The position numbers were made by a program, and so were the translations under genes. A DNA stretch of 64,000 nt from Streptomyces sp. NBRC 109706 (lineage in GTDB: Bacteria; Actinomycetota; Actinomycetes; Streptomycetales; Streptomycetaceae): contig NZ_BBOM01000007.1 in NCBI RefSeq assembly GCF_000974485.1, positions 744,001-808,000 on the forward strand, given 5' to 3'. Each line of letters opens with the position of its first letter. The stretch's first letter is position 1. The notes below the pieces were generated by a model that saw only the letters and a program-made list of their open reading frames with translations, had not been told where the DNA came from and made no database searches. Shown piece by piece: positions 8,580-17,154 of this stretch.

Positions 8580-9254
8580 ATGCGTCTTGTCATCGCTCGC
8601 TGTTCCGTCGATTACGCCGGCCGGCTCACCGCCCATCTGCCTCTGGCGCCCCGGCTCATCCTGGTCAAGGCCGACAACTCCGTCTCCGTTCATGCGGACG
8701 ACCGTGCCTACAAGCCGCTCAACTGGATGTCGCCGCCCTGCACGCTCAAGGAGAGCGAGGGCGAGGAGGGCGGCACGGTCTGGACCGTGATCAACAAGGC
8801 GGGCGAGAAGTTGATCATCACCATGGAGGAGGTACTGCACGACTCCTCCCACGAGTTGGGCGTCGACCCGGGGTTGATCAAGGACGGCGTGGAGGCACAT
8901 CTCCAGGAACTGCTGGCCGACCGGATGGAGACCCTGGGCGAGGGCTGGAGCCTGATCCGCCGGGAGTACCCGACCGCCATCGGACCGGTGGACATCCTGG
9001 GCCGGGACTCCGACGGCGGCACAGTGGCCGTGGAGATCAAGCGGCGGGGCGAGATCGACGGGGTCGAGCAGCTCACCCGCTATCTCGAACTGCTCAACCG
9101 CGATCCCCATCTCGCCCCGGTACAGGGGCTGTTCGCCGCCCAGGAGATCAAGCCGCAGGCCAGAACCCTGGCCACCGACCGGGGCATCCGCTGCGTCACC
9201 CTCGACTACGACGCGCTGCGCGGCGTCGAGGACGACAAGCTCCGCCTCTTCTAG
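8580..9254 (+). CDS. nucS: Endonuclease NucS/EndoMS, non-canonical mismatch repair
   Basis: 224 residues, full length for NucS, the endonuclease that cleaves both strands at mismatches (G-T, G-G, T-T) in actinobacteria lacking MutS/MutL. The N-terminal binding domain starts [20 protein letters not shown]. The PD-(D/E)xK-type nuclease core is visible as [13 protein letters not shown] followed by VAVEIKRRG, which supplies the catalytic Asp, Glu and Lys. The extreme C-terminus (DDKLRLF) resembles the peptide that contacts the sliding clamp. A leaderless promoter precedes it, and a strong hairpin separates it from the convergent ATPase gene. Confidence 0.97.
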   Translation: MRLVIARCSVDYAGRLTAHLPLAPRLILVKADNSVSVHADDRAYKPLNWMSPPCTLKESEGEEGGTVWTVINKAGEKLIITMEEVLHDSSHELGVDPGLIKDGVEAHLQELLADRMETLGEGWSLIRREYPTAIGPVDILGRDSDGGTVAVEIKRRGEIDGVEQLTRYLELLNRDPHLAPVQGLFAAQEIKPQARTLATDRGIRCVTLDYDALRGVEDDKLRLF

Positions 9255-9283
9255 GGCTGCCCCCTCCAGGGCCTGCTCTTCCA

Positions 9284-9325
9284 GGGCCTGCCGTCGGCCG
9301 GTGGTTGCCGGCCGACGGCGGGCCC
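9284..9325. terminator. Bidirectional hairpin terminator between nucS and the ATPase gene
   Basis: 18-bp stem (one G-T pair): GGGCCTGCCGTCGGCCGG at 9284-9301 and its partner at 9308-9325, with a six-base loop. It abuts the stop of the convergent gene at 9326, so it can serve both transcripts. Confidence 0.8.
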
Positions 9326-11620
9326 TCAGCCCGTCTCGGCCGGCGGGGTGCTGATCGGCGGGGTGTCCTGCGGGGCCGAGGGCGTGCTCCCCGGGCCGCC
9401 GCTGTCGCCGCCGCCGGACGAGGGCGGATCCGGATCCTCCGTGGGTGGGTCCGTCGGCTCCTCGGTGGGCGGATCCGGATCCTCCGTCGGCGGGTCGGTC
9501 GGCTCGTCCGTCGGGTCCTCCGTGGGCGGATCGGTGTCCCCGCCACCCGAGCCGCCGCCCGAACCGTCCCCGGGGGAAGGGGTCTCGGTGGGCGTGGGCC
9601 CCGGCGTGGTGGGGTCCGGCGTGGTCGGCGGATCCGTCGGTGTGGCGGGCTCCGTCGGGGACGGCTCCTCGCTGGGCGACGGGCTCTCGCTCTCCTCCTC
9701 GTCCTCCGGCTCCTCGCTGGGGGACTCCTCGGCCGTGCTCTCCTCCACCGCCGGCGGCTCGTCCTCGGCGGTGGCCGCCGGATCCTTGCGGGTGACGTTC
9801 TCGGCGTCGCCCTCGGGCTCGCCCGAGGTGAGGGTGAGCGCGACCACCGTGCCCAGCACGGCGGCGACCAGCGCCCCGGCGCCGGTGGCGACGGTGTTGC
9901 GGCGGTTTCCCCGGGCGAGCATCCTGCGGAGCGTGGCCCCCGACTCCTCGGGGGAACCGCCGCGGATCACCAGCGTCAGCTCCGTCGAGCCGGCCGGCGG
10001 CGTCTCCGGCGCGTTCACCTCGGGAGGCGGCGCCTGGACGAGCGCCGGCGGGGAGCCGACGGGCGGGGTGTGCTCGACGGGCGGCGCCGGCGGCCTGGTG
10101 AGGTCGTCGACCAGCGTCAGCGCCCGGCGCCCCGCGACGGCACCACCGGCGTCGGAGAGCACGCCGCGCAGGGCTATGGACGCCTCCAACTCGGCCCGGG
10201 CACGGGCCAGCTGGCCCTCACAGATGGCGAGCACGCCCAACTCGTGGTGGAAATACGCCTCCTGCGCCACGGCCCCGGCGAGCCTGGCGGCCTCCTGCCC
10301 GGTGCGCAGCACCCGCTCCCAGGCGCCCCAGCGGAGCCCGGCGGCCATCAGGGGGGCGGTCAGCCGCACCAGCTCCGTGGTCTCGGCGGCGAGCCCGGCC
10401 TGCTGGGCGGTGCGCAGCGCGGCGATCAGCACATCGGCCTGGGCCACCGCCTCGTGGGCGTCGACCTCCGACTCCTTGAGCCACCAGCTGAAGTGGCGGG
10501 TGAGGGCCGCTATTCGGGACTGCTCGGCGACGGAACGATCGGCCTCGGACAGCGCGGCCAGCACATCGGGCGCGAGCCGGCGACGCTGGCCGACCGAGCT
10601 GAGCAGACCGCAGTCGATCAGCTCGGTGTGCGCGGCGACGGCGTCCGGATCGCCGGTGAGCGCGGGCAACGCGGCCGGCTCGGGAAGCTCGCCGCCCAGG
10701 ACGACGGCGAAGCGCGTCAACTCCCTGGCGCTCTCCGAGATCGAGGCGACCAGCGTGGCCGGGAGCCCGCCGACCGAGGGCAGCGGCCCGGCCGTCGTCA
10801 ACGAGCGGTACCGCAGCACGGCACCGGCCTGGATGAAGTGGGTGGGCAGCCCGCCGCCGGCCCGCCAGAGATCGACCGCCCATTCCTGCTCCGCCGCCGT
10901 CAGCGCGCGGGCGACCGCCAGCCGCAGCAGCTCCAGGCAGGCGTCGGCGCTGAGGCCGCCGAGCGTGATCTCCTCAAGCCCGGCCCGCTCGCCGGGCGCC
11001 GCCGCCTCCGGGCGGGACGCCAGCAGATAGGCGCACTCGGGGGTGGCGGTAAGCATCTCGTCCAGCGCGGCGCCGCCGAACTCGATGTCGTCGAGCACCA
11101 CCACCGCGCCGATCCCCCGCAGCGCCGCGCTCAACTCCGTCGGGCCGGGGCGGTAGTTGGTGACCTGGTGCACCGACGCGTACAGCTCGTGCAGCAGATC
11201 GCGCGGGGTGCGGCGATGGCCGCTGAGCCGGATCACCCCATCAGGGGCGAGGCCGGCGCAGTCATCGGCGACGGCGGCCAGCAGCGCGCTGCGGCCGGCG
11301 CCCGAAGGCGCGTCGAGCCGCACCGAACGACCGCTGGCCAGCAGCCCGCGCAGCTTGGCGCGCTCCTCCTCGCGTTCCAGCAGCGGCGGCCCAGGCACGG
11401 CATCGCCCGGCTGGGCCGCCCCGTCCCTCGCGGCGGACGCCCGGCGCGGCGCGATGGGCCGGCGGCCCGGCGGACAGGGCACGATCTCGCTGCCGTCGAT
11501 CGGGTTGACGGTGACCAGGAAGTCGCCCGCGATCAGCCATGCGGCCCGTCCCGACCCTTCGCCGGCGCCGCTGCGCTGCGCCGGCCGGTCGGCGGGTGAC
11601 GCGGGGTGGTTGGAGTCCAT
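9326..11620 (-). CDS. Membrane-anchored STAND/AAA-like ATPase with secreted Pro/Thr/Glu-rich tail
   Basis: 764 residues. A P-loop domain starts near residue 80. Its Walker A-like APSGAGRS (104-111) carries Arg where Lys is usual; Walker B is VVVLDDIEFG (about 173-182). Helical, possibly TPR-like sequence follows to about 550. One membrane segment (577-600, ATGAGALVAAVLGTVVALTL) then leads to a 164-residue tail of acidic and Pro/Thr/Gly repeats. By the positive-inside rule (RRGNRR-like residues before the segment) the ATPase is cytoplasmic and the tail outside. Similar proteins occur near nucS in Streptomyces, to my recollection, and have no known role. A sensory or wall-spanning function is inference. 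Confidence 0.85.
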   Translation of the reverse strand: MDSNHPASPADRPAQRSGAGEGSGRAAWLIAGDFLVTVNPIDGSEIVPCPPGRRPIAPRRASAARDGAAQPGDAVPGPPLLEREEERAKLRGLLASGRSVRLDAPSGAGRSALLAAVADDCAGLAPDGVIRLSGHRRTPRDLLHELYASVHQVTNYRPGPTELSAALRGIGAVVVLDDIEFGGAALDEMLTATPECAYLLASRPEAAAPGERAGLEEITLGGLSADACLELLRLAVARALTAAEQEWAVDLWRAGGGLPTHFIQAGAVLRYRSLTTAGPLPSVGGLPATLVASISESARELTRFAVVLGGELPEPAALPALTGDPDAVAAHTELIDCGLLSSVGQRRRLAPDVLAALSEADRSVAEQSRIAALTRHFSWWLKESEVDAHEAVAQADVLIAALRTAQQAGLAAETTELVRLTAPLMAAGLRWGAWERVLRTGQEAARLAGAVAQEAYFHHELGVLAICEGQLARARAELEASIALRGVLSDAGGAVAGRRALTLVDDLTRPPAPPVEHTPPVGSPPALVQAPPPEVNAPETPPAGSTELTLVIRGGSPEESGATLRRMLARGNRRNTVATGAGALVAAVLGTVVALTLTSGEPEGDAENVTRKDPAATAEDEPPAVEESTAEESPSEEPEDEEESESPSPSEEPSPTEPATPTDPPTTPDPTTPGPTPTETPSPGDGSGGGSGGGDTDPPTEDPTDEPTDPPTEDPDPPTEEPTDPPTEDPDPPSSGGGDSGGPGSTPSAPQDTPPISTPPAETG
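9422..9530 (-). repeat. 45-bp repeats encoding the PTE-rich tail
   Basis: The string GGGCGGATCCGGATCCTCCG plus T occurs at 9422-9442 and 9467-9487, 45 bases apart, and a degenerate third unit follows. They encode 15-residue acidic Pro/Thr units (DPPTEDP-type) in the ATPase tail. Length variation between strains is likely. Confidence 0.7.
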
Positions 11621-11776
11621 GGGTTACGAGTCTCTCGGCTGTGGTGCGGCGAGCGCCGCGTCAGTGGTGGGCCTCCACGCTACCCGTGGGCACTGACAAG
11701 GCGAACCTCGGTACCGTGAATTCCCGGCGTATCGGGGCCCGTTCCGTTCCGGCACCGCCCCGACCGGCGAAGGCGC

Positions 11777-12070
11777 TCAGGAGGCGATGGTCAGGATCCG
11801 GTGCAACCGGGCCGCGACCAGCACCCGGTGCATCCGGGGCGGCACATCCCGCAACACCAGTCGGCGGCCGAGCCGTCCGGCCCTGCGGTGCGCGCCCATG
11901 ATCACACCGAGCCCCGTCGCGTCCCAGGCGTCCAGGCCGCTCAGGTCCAGCACCAGGTCGCCCTCCCCCGCGTCGACGGCGCGGTGCAGCGCGAGCCGCG
12001 CGTCGGCCGCACTGCGCACGTCCAGCCGACCGCCGACGACCAACTCGGCGTGGTCGCCCGTGATGTGCAT
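11777..12070 (-). CDS. STAS-domain protein, anti-anti-sigma factor-like
   Basis: 97 residues, starting at ATG 12068-12070 after a GGGGGAA ribosome site. The fold is read from DLVLDLSGLDAWDATGLGVIMGAHRRA, the core of the SpoIIAA/RsbV family. The residue phosphorylated in SpoIIAA (second Ser of DSSGLG) is Thr here (DATGLG), so phospho-control by an anti-sigma kinase remains possible. The N-terminus MHITGDHAELVVGGRLDVRSA forms the usual first strands. No cognate kinase lies next to it; the upstream neighbour on the strand is the dehydrogenase at 12466. Confidence 0.9.
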   Translation of the reverse strand: MHITGDHAELVVGGRLDVRSAADARLALHRAVDAGEGDLVLDLSGLDAWDATGLGVIMGAHRRAGRLGRRLVLRDVPPRMHRVLVAARLHRILTIAS

Positions 12071-12465
12071 ATACGTTCCCCCGCTCGCTGGGGTGGCCGG
12101 TTGGGAAAGGGAGGAGAGGAGGGTCCGCCGCCTGGGCCGCTGGCTGGGGGCGTCCCGGTCGGCCGCGGAATGGACAACTGCGCTGATGACGGTGCTGGAA
12201 ACGGTGCTGACTCTTCCGTTGATCGCGGTCGGTTCGTGGGGGTTTGCGGTTCGTTGGGGTTTGCGATTCGTGTCTCTGTGGGGTCGGTTCGCGGGTCGGT
12301 CGGGCACCGGCCCTGGGGGCGGGCCGGCGCCGATGCCTGGGGAGACCTTTGTGCGGTGGGGCGGGGCCCCGGATCGGGGAGCCCCATCGGCGGGAATGCG
12401 GGGAATCAGCGGGAGTCGCCGAGGGGCGCCGGGAGCCGGTGAACCCCCGTGGGACCCAGCGTGGC
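12071..12465. other. 395-base spacer with a short tandem repeat, no gene seen
   Basis: It lies upstream of the STAS gene and downstream of the dehydrogenase stop. It contains a 17-base tandem repeat at 12232 and otherwise shows no frame with family features. The STAS promoter must be here, but I could not place it. Confidence 0.5.
12232..12272. repeat. 17-base tandem repeat, two copies plus a partial third
   Basis: GTTCGTGGGGGTTTGCG at 12232-12248 and GTTCGTTGGGGTTTGCG at 12249-12265 differ by one base. ATTCGTG follows as a partial third copy. It is T/G-rich on this strand, which is unusual locally. Confidence 0.7.
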
Positions 12466-13314
12466 TCAGTGCGAGTAGAAGCCCTGGCCGCTCTTGCGCC
12501 CGAGGGAGCCCGCGTCCACCATCCGCCGCATCAGCTCGGGTACGGCGAACTTCCCGTCCTTGGACTCCTGATGGATGTTGTCGGTGGCGTGCAGCAGCAC
12601 ATCGACGCCGGTGAGATCGGCCGTGGCCAGCGGCCCCATGGCGTGGCCGAAGCCCAACTTGCAGGCGTTGTCGATGTCCTCGGCGGTGGCCACGCCCGAC
12701 TCGTAGAGGCTGACCGCCTCCACCAGCAGCGCGGCGATCAGGCGGGTGGTGACGAATCCCGCCACGTCACGTTCGACGACGATGCAGGTCTTGCCGGTCG
12801 ACTCGGCGAACTCCCGGGCGGTGGCGAGGGTCTGGTCGCTGGTCAGATGGCCGCGCACCAGCTCGCAGAGCGCCATCAGCGGGACCGGGGAGAAGAAGTG
12901 GGTGCCCACCACGCGGTCCGGGCGCCGGGTCGCGGCGGCCAGCTTGGTGATGGGGATGGCGGAGGTGTTGGAGGCCAGGACCGTCTCGTCCTTCACCAGG
13001 CCGTCGAGGGTGCGCAGCAACTCCCGCTTGGTGTCGGCGTCCTCGAAGATCGCCTCGACCACCAGATCGGCGTCGGCGGCGGCGTCCAGATCGGTGGTGG
13101 TGACGATCCGGGCCAGTGCGGCGTCCGCCTCGTCCCTGGTCACCCGTTCCTTCTCGACGAACTTGGCGAGCGACGCCTCGATGCCTCGACGCCCTCGGCC
13201 CAACGCGTCCTCGGTGAGGTCGCGAAGCACCACGTCCCAGCCGGCCTGTGCGGCGACCTGGGCGATGCCCGATCCCATGAGACCGGAACCGATGACGGCG
13301 AGCTTCCTGGGCAC
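12466..13314 (-). CDS. 3-hydroxybutyryl-CoA dehydrogenase
   Basis: 282 residues, the standard length of this NAD(P)-dependent enzyme, which oxidises or reduces the 3-hydroxy group of short acyl-CoA (fatty-acid or PHB metabolism, ethylmalonyl-CoA supply). It starts at GTG 13312-13314 behind GGGAGA. The Rossmann motif is KLAVIGSGLMGSGIAQ. The catalytic His lies in THFFSPVPLM, with SNTSAIPI before it. The C-terminal domain ends GLGRKSGQGFY-like (SLGRKSGQGFYSH), as is typical. Convergent or divergent partners give no operon; the TetR gene upstream is 113 bases away on the same strand. Confidence 0.95.
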   Translation of the reverse strand: MPRKLAVIGSGLMGSGIAQVAAQAGWDVVLRDLTEDALGRGRRGIEASLAKFVEKERVTRDEADAALARIVTTTDLDAAADADLVVEAIFEDADTKRELLRTLDGLVKDETVLASNTSAIPITKLAAATRRPDRVVGTHFFSPVPLMALCELVRGHLTSDQTLATAREFAESTGKTCIVVERDVAGFVTTRLIAALLVEAVSLYESGVATAEDIDNACKLGFGHAMGPLATADLTGVDVLLHATDNIHQESKDGKFAVPELMRRMVDAGSLGRKSGQGFYSH

Positions 13315-13427
13315 GAGTGATCTCCCTTGATACACGGCGAGTCCGGGGAGACTAGACCCTAGTCGCCGCCGGGCGCTCATGGGGGGAGAAGAGACACGCG
13401 TCACGGAGGCTCGGCGGTGGCGGCCCG

Positions 13428-14066
13428 TCAGCCCGGCGGGCGACGCGCGAAGTCCCGCACCTCCTGACTCAGCAGCCGCTCGCTGATCTCCAGCCGCAGC
13501 AGCAACTCCGTGGCGATCTCGGCCGGCGCCCGGCCCTCCGACTGGCGGGAGCGCACGGTCTGGTGGATGTTGCCGTGAACGGCCATGAGTTGTGCGGCGA
13601 TCAGCTCGGGCAGCGGATCCCCTGGCGGACTCCCGCTCTCCTGGGCCAGGGTCCTGGCCAGCCGCTCCGTCGTCTGGGCCTGCATCCGCATCAACCGGGC
13701 CATCAACGCGGGGGACTCGAAGGCCACCTGCATGAAGCGCTCGAACCCCTCGATCAGGCCAAGGCGTACGGACTGACCGGCGATGTCGTCACGCAGGCCG
13801 CCGAGGACGGCATCGCTGGCCGACTGCCCCACGGCTCGTTGACGGATCCGGGCGGACGGCTGGTCGACGATGGTCTCCTCGCGGTCGAAGAAAAGATCCT
13901 CCTTGGCGGGGAAGTAGTTGTAGACCGTGTTCACGGAGACGTCGGCCGCCTCGGCGATCTCGGCGACCGTGACGGCCTCGAAGCCGCGCTCGAGGAAGAG
14001 CCCGGTGGCCACATCGGAGATATGGGTCCTGGTCTGTCGCTTCTTCCGCTCCCGCAACCCGGTCAT
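13428..14066 (-). CDS. TetR-family repressor, likely controller of the divergent DrrAB-type exporter
   Basis: 212 residues from ATG 14064-14066. The N-terminal helix-turn-helix is classical: RTHISDVATGLFLERGF, VTVAEIAEAADVSVNTVYNYFPAKEDLF (about residues 12-55). The C-terminal ligand domain contains FERFMQVAFESPALMARLMR and ends ARRPPG. The gene is divergent from an ABC exporter starting 80 bases away, and an inverted repeat lies between them. The usual inference is repression of the exporter and of itself until a toxic ligand binds. The ligand is unknown. Confidence 0.93.
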   Translation of the reverse strand: MTGLRERKKRQTRTHISDVATGLFLERGFEAVTVAEIAEAADVSVNTVYNYFPAKEDLFFDREETIVDQPSARIRQRAVGQSASDAVLGGLRDDIAGQSVRLGLIEGFERFMQVAFESPALMARLMRMQAQTTERLARTLAQESGSPPGDPLPELIAAQLMAVHGNIHQTVRSRQSEGRAPAEIATELLLRLEISERLLSQEVRDFARRPPG

Positions 14067-14075
14067 GACCTCATC

Positions 14076-14093
14076 GTAACCCGCTTGGGTGAC
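14076..14093. promoter_or_regulatory. Candidate TetR operator in the divergent promoter
   Basis: GTAACCC-GCTT-GGGTGAC, an imperfect inverted repeat with one mismatch, lies 10 bases from the TetR start and within the 80-base gap to the exporter. Confidence 0.45.
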
Positions 14094-14145
14094 TTGAAAC
14101 TTGGGGGCATTGCATTTTTTCAGGGACTCTGGTTTTCTCGTTCGC

Positions 14146-14949
14146 ATGGCATCCACCACCGCATCCGCAGCGATCCTCACCACCCACGATCTGGCCCTGA
14201 CCTTCCCGGCCAGGGGCGGCCCCGTCGAGGCGGTCCGAGGCATCGATCTCACGGTCGAGGCCGGCGAGATCCTTGGCTTCCTCGGGCCCAACGGAGCCGG
14301 TAAGAGCACCACGCTGCGGATGCTCACCACCCTGCTGCCGCCCACCAGGGGCAGCGCCACGGTCGCCGGCCACGATCTGGCCACCGAGCCGCGAGAGGTG
14401 CGCCGACGCATCGGGTTCGTCGCCCAGAGCGGCGGCCTGGATCCGGAGGAGTCGGTCCACGCCGAGCTGGTGCTCCAGGGCCGCTTCTACCGCCTGAGCC
14501 GCGTCGAAGCCGAGGCCAGAGCCGAGGAGTTGGCCGCCGAGCTGGAGCTGACCGCACTGCTCGGCCGGCGCTGTCGCGAGCTGTCCGGCGGCCAACGCCG
14601 CCGTCTTGAGATAGCCATGGCGCTGACCCATCGCCCCCGGCTGCTCTTCCTGGACGAGCCGACCACCGGGCTCGATCCGGGCAGCCGCGCCGACCTCTGG
14701 GATCTGGTGCGGCGCATCCGCGCCCGGCAGCGCACCACGGTCTTCCTCACCACCCACTACCTGGACGAGGCGGACGCCCTGGCCGACCGCCTGGTGGTCG
14801 TGGACCACGGCCGAATCGTCGTCGAGGGCACCCCGAGCGATCTCAAGCGGCGGTACGGCGGATCGCCGGACGCCACCCTCCAGGACACCTTTGTCGCCAT
14901 CACCGGCCACGGCCCACGCCAACAGGAGTCCGCGCCCCTCGCCCTGTGA
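14146..14949 (+). CDS. DrrA-type ABC exporter ATP-binding protein
   Basis: 267 residues. Walker A GPNGAGKSTTLRML, Q-loop FVAQSGGLDPEESV, signature ELSGGQRRRLEIAMAL, and Walker B LLFLDEPTTGLDP followed by the switch His in TTHYLDEAD are all intact. The set LSGGQRRR and HYLDEADALADR is typical of the daunorubicin-resistance DrrA family. The ATG at 14146 was chosen over an upstream in-frame start because translation before it lacks conservation. The permease follows at 15033. The TetR gene is divergent. Confidence 0.94.
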   Translation: MASTTASAAILTTHDLALTFPARGGPVEAVRGIDLTVEAGEILGFLGPNGAGKSTTLRMLTTLLPPTRGSATVAGHDLATEPREVRRRIGFVAQSGGLDPEESVHAELVLQGRFYRLSRVEAEARAEELAAELELTALLGRRCRELSGGQRRRLEIAMALTHRPRLLFLDEPTTGLDPGSRADLWDLVRRIRARQRTTVFLTTHYLDEADALADRLVVVDHGRIVVEGTPSDLKRRYGGSPDATLQDTFVAITGHGPRQQESAPLAL

Positions 14950-15032
14950 CGCGCCCCTGCCCCTACCGCGCCCCACCCCGCTGTCCTCCGCACCGCCCTC
15001 CGCCGTCTTCGCGCCGAAAGGCCCCACCCGTC

Positions 15033-15788
15033 ATGACCCCCGTGCTCTCCGATTCCGGCCTGGTCTTCGGCCGCTGTCTGCGGCAGACCCTGCGCTCCCG
15101 GATCGGCCTCCTCTTCGCGCTGATCCAGCCCCTGCTCTTTCTCTCCTTCTTCGGCCCACTCCTCCGGGAGGTGCCGCTGGGCGGCAGAGGCGACTCCTGG
15201 GGGACCCTGGTCCCCGGGCTGCTGATCCAACTCGGCCTGTTCAGCTCCGCGTTCGCCGGCTTCGGCATCGTCATGGAGAAGCAGACGGGCGTGGTGGAGC
15301 GGATGCGGGTCACCCCCGTCAGCCGCACCGCGCTGCTGCTCGGGCGGGTGCTGCGCGATGTGGTCGTGCTGGTGGCCCAGTCCACGGTCCTGGTGCTGGC
15401 CGGGGTGGCATTCGGCCTGCGCGCGCCCGTCCTCGGGGTGCTGATCGGCTTTGTCTTCGTCGCCACCCTGGCCGTCGCGCTGGCCTCGCTCTCCTACGCC
15501 TTCGCCATGCGTGTGAACAGCCCCCAGGAGTTCGCGCCCGTGATCAACTCAGTCAACCTGCCGCTGATGCTGCTCTCCGGCATCCTGCTGCCGATGGCGC
15601 TGGCCCCCGGCTGGTTGGACGCGCTCTCCCGCCTCATCCCGCTCCGCTATCTGGTGGAGGCGGTGCGCGCGGCATTCGTCGGGGACTACGGATCCGCCGC
15701 GATAGCCGAAGGAGCCCTGGCCGCGGCGCTGTTGGCCGTCTGCTCGGCCGCCCTGGGCATCCGCCTCTTCCGCCGGGCCGGCGCCTGA
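15033..15788 (+). CDS. DrrB-type ABC-2 exporter permease
   Basis: 251 residues from the ATG at 15033 (GAAAGG upstream). Six hydrophobic segments; the family motif is FGIVMEKQTGVVERMRVTPVSRTALLLGRVLRD. The segment NSPQEFAPVINSVNLPLMLLSGILLPM is the conserved DrrB/NodJ stretch. It forms the membrane channel for the ATPase 83 bases upstream. Together with the TetR gene this is a self-contained drug-export module. Substrate unknown. Confidence 0.94.
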   Translation: MTPVLSDSGLVFGRCLRQTLRSRIGLLFALIQPLLFLSFFGPLLREVPLGGRGDSWGTLVPGLLIQLGLFSSAFAGFGIVMEKQTGVVERMRVTPVSRTALLLGRVLRDVVVLVAQSTVLVLAGVAFGLRAPVLGVLIGFVFVATLAVALASLSYAFAMRVNSPQEFAPVINSVNLPLMLLSGILLPMALAPGWLDALSRLIPLRYLVEAVRAAFVGDYGSAAIAEGALAAALLAVCSAALGIRLFRRAGA

Positions 15789-15796
15789 AAGCCGAG

Positions 15797-15802
15797 TAGG
15801 CT
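15797..15802 (+). promoter_or_regulatory. -10 box of a probable leaderless promoter for the adenosyltransferase
   Basis: TAGGCT is followed by six bases and then ATG at 15809, with no ribosome site, although the upstream permease ends only 20 bases away. The gene may therefore have its own start besides read-through. Confidence 0.6.
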
Positions 15803-15808
15803 CCCGCC

Positions 15809-16381
15809 ATGGTCAACCTCACCCGGATCTACACCCGTACCGGAGACAGCGGCACCACGGCGCTGGGCGACATGAGCCGGACCGCCAAGACCGACTCGCG
15901 GATCGCCGCCTATGCCGACAGCAACGAGGCCAATGCCGTGATCGGCACGGCGTTGGCTCTCGGCGAGCTGTCCGACGATGTCCGCGCCACGCTGGTGCGC
16001 GTACAGAACGACCTCTTCGACGTCGGCGCCGACCTCTGCACCCCGGTCGTCGAGAACCCGGAGCATCCCCCGCTGCGGGTCGAGCAGAGCTATGTCGACC
16101 GTCTGGAGGCCGACTGCGACCGTTTCCTCGCCGAGTTGGAGAAGCTGCGCAGCTTCATCCTCCCCGGCGGCACCCCCGGCGCCGCCCTGCTCCACCAGGC
16201 GTGCACCGTGGTCCGGCGCGCCGAACGGTCCACCTGGGCCGCCCTCGACGAACACGGCGACACCATGAACCCGCTCACCGCCACCTACCTCAACCGGCTC
16301 TCCGACCTGCTGTTCATCCTGGCCAGGGCCGCCAACGCCGAACAGGGCGACGTGCTCTGGGTCCCCGGCGACAACCGCTGA
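15809..16381 (+). CDS. Cob(I)yrinic acid a,c-diamide adenosyltransferase, PduO type
   Basis: 190 residues. The enzyme transfers adenosyl from ATP to cob(I)alamin to make coenzyme B12. The PduO-family ATP motif is at the N-terminus (TRIYTRTGDSGTTALGD). Helix motifs follow: RIAAYADSNEANAVIGTAL, RVQNDLFDVGADLCTP, and the conserved FILPGGTPGAALLHQACTVVRRAER. The C-terminus NRLSDLLFILARAANAEQGD is typical. No other cobalamin gene is adjacent; mutases elsewhere would be the users. Confidence 0.96.
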   Translation: MVNLTRIYTRTGDSGTTALGDMSRTAKTDSRIAAYADSNEANAVIGTALALGELSDDVRATLVRVQNDLFDVGADLCTPVVENPEHPPLRVEQSYVDRLEADCDRFLAELEKLRSFILPGGTPGAALLHQACTVVRRAERSTWAALDEHGDTMNPLTATYLNRLSDLLFILARAANAEQGDVLWVPGDNR

Positions 16382-16414
16382 TCAGCGCCCACCGGAGCCA
16401 GGGGCGCGGGGCCC

Positions 16415-17014
16415 TCACTCCCCCGCGCCCACCCCCCGGGGCGGCGCCTTCCCCGACGCCGGCGGCAGCCCGGCCCGGACCGAGTAGCCGGCCGCGAACA
16501 GCCCGTGGACCAGCAGCATCCCCAGCGCCCGCAGCCGCACCTCGGCCATCCCCTCGGTGGTGCCCGGCCGGTCCACGTACCAGACCATCAACTGGGCCAC
16601 CACCAGGGAGATCAGCACCGCAAGCAGCGTCAACCGCAACAGCCGCCACTCGTGCCCGACCCGCGCCCGGCCATGGCGCGGCGGTTTCGCCGGCCGGGGC
16701 CCGCCGCCGAACCGATGCGCGGCATGGCCGTCCGCCCACCGGATCACATAGTGGCCATAGGCCACGGTGAACCCCAGATAGAGCACGGCCAGGCCATGGC
16801 CCGTCCCCATCTCCGCCCCACGCCGCAGATCGACCGCCGTGGCCACCAGCAGCGTCAGGTCGATCAGCGGCACCGCACAGAGCAACGCCCCGCCGACACG
16901 CGGCGCCCGCAGTCCGTAGCGCACCGTGAGCCCGGCCCCGAGCACCACCCAGAAGCCCACCTCGGCGGCGAGGATCAGACCGACCACCGACATCGCCCCC
17001 TTCCCCTCCCTCAT
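16415..17014 (-). CDS. Integral membrane protein of unknown function
   Basis: 199 residues from ATG 17012-17014, chosen because GGAGGA lies eight bases upstream; a second ATG seven codons later also has a purine-rich site. There are about five hydrophobic segments (for example VVGLILAAEVGFWVVLGAGL and LTLLAVLISLVVAQLMVW) and a basic cytoplasmic loop (PPRHGRARVGHEWR). No catalytic motif is seen. It ends 33 bases from the convergent adenosyltransferase and is divergent from the sensor kinase at 17155. Confidence 0.82.
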   Translation of the reverse strand: MREGKGAMSVVGLILAAEVGFWVVLGAGLTVRYGLRAPRVGGALLCAVPLIDLTLLVATAVDLRRGAEMGTGHGLAVLYLGFTVAYGHYVIRWADGHAAHRFGGGPRPAKPPRHGRARVGHEWRLLRLTLLAVLISLVVAQLMVWYVDRPGTTEGMAEVRLRALGMLLVHGLFAAGYSVRAGLPPASGKAPPRGVGAGE

Positions 17015-17154
17015 CCGGTATCTCCTCCAGCGTCCCCGGCCGGGGAGGGCCACCGCCTCGTCGTCCCCGACGATTTCCGCACCGCCCGCCTGCACCGTTC
17101 GATGTACCCCCACCGCAGGTGCCGCCGGACGGCGTCAGGTGATGTCATGGGGCC

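Noticed and set aside
9305-11599. Plus-strand open frames of 560-764 codons opposite the membrane ATPase gene
   Set aside because: Composition shadow; no domain, while the minus strand has Walker motifs, a membrane helix and a start at 11620.
14946-15032. Upstream start for the DrrB-type permease overlapping the ATPase stop
   Set aside because: The added 29 residues are Pro/Arg-rich and unconserved; the ATG at 15033 has a ribosome site.
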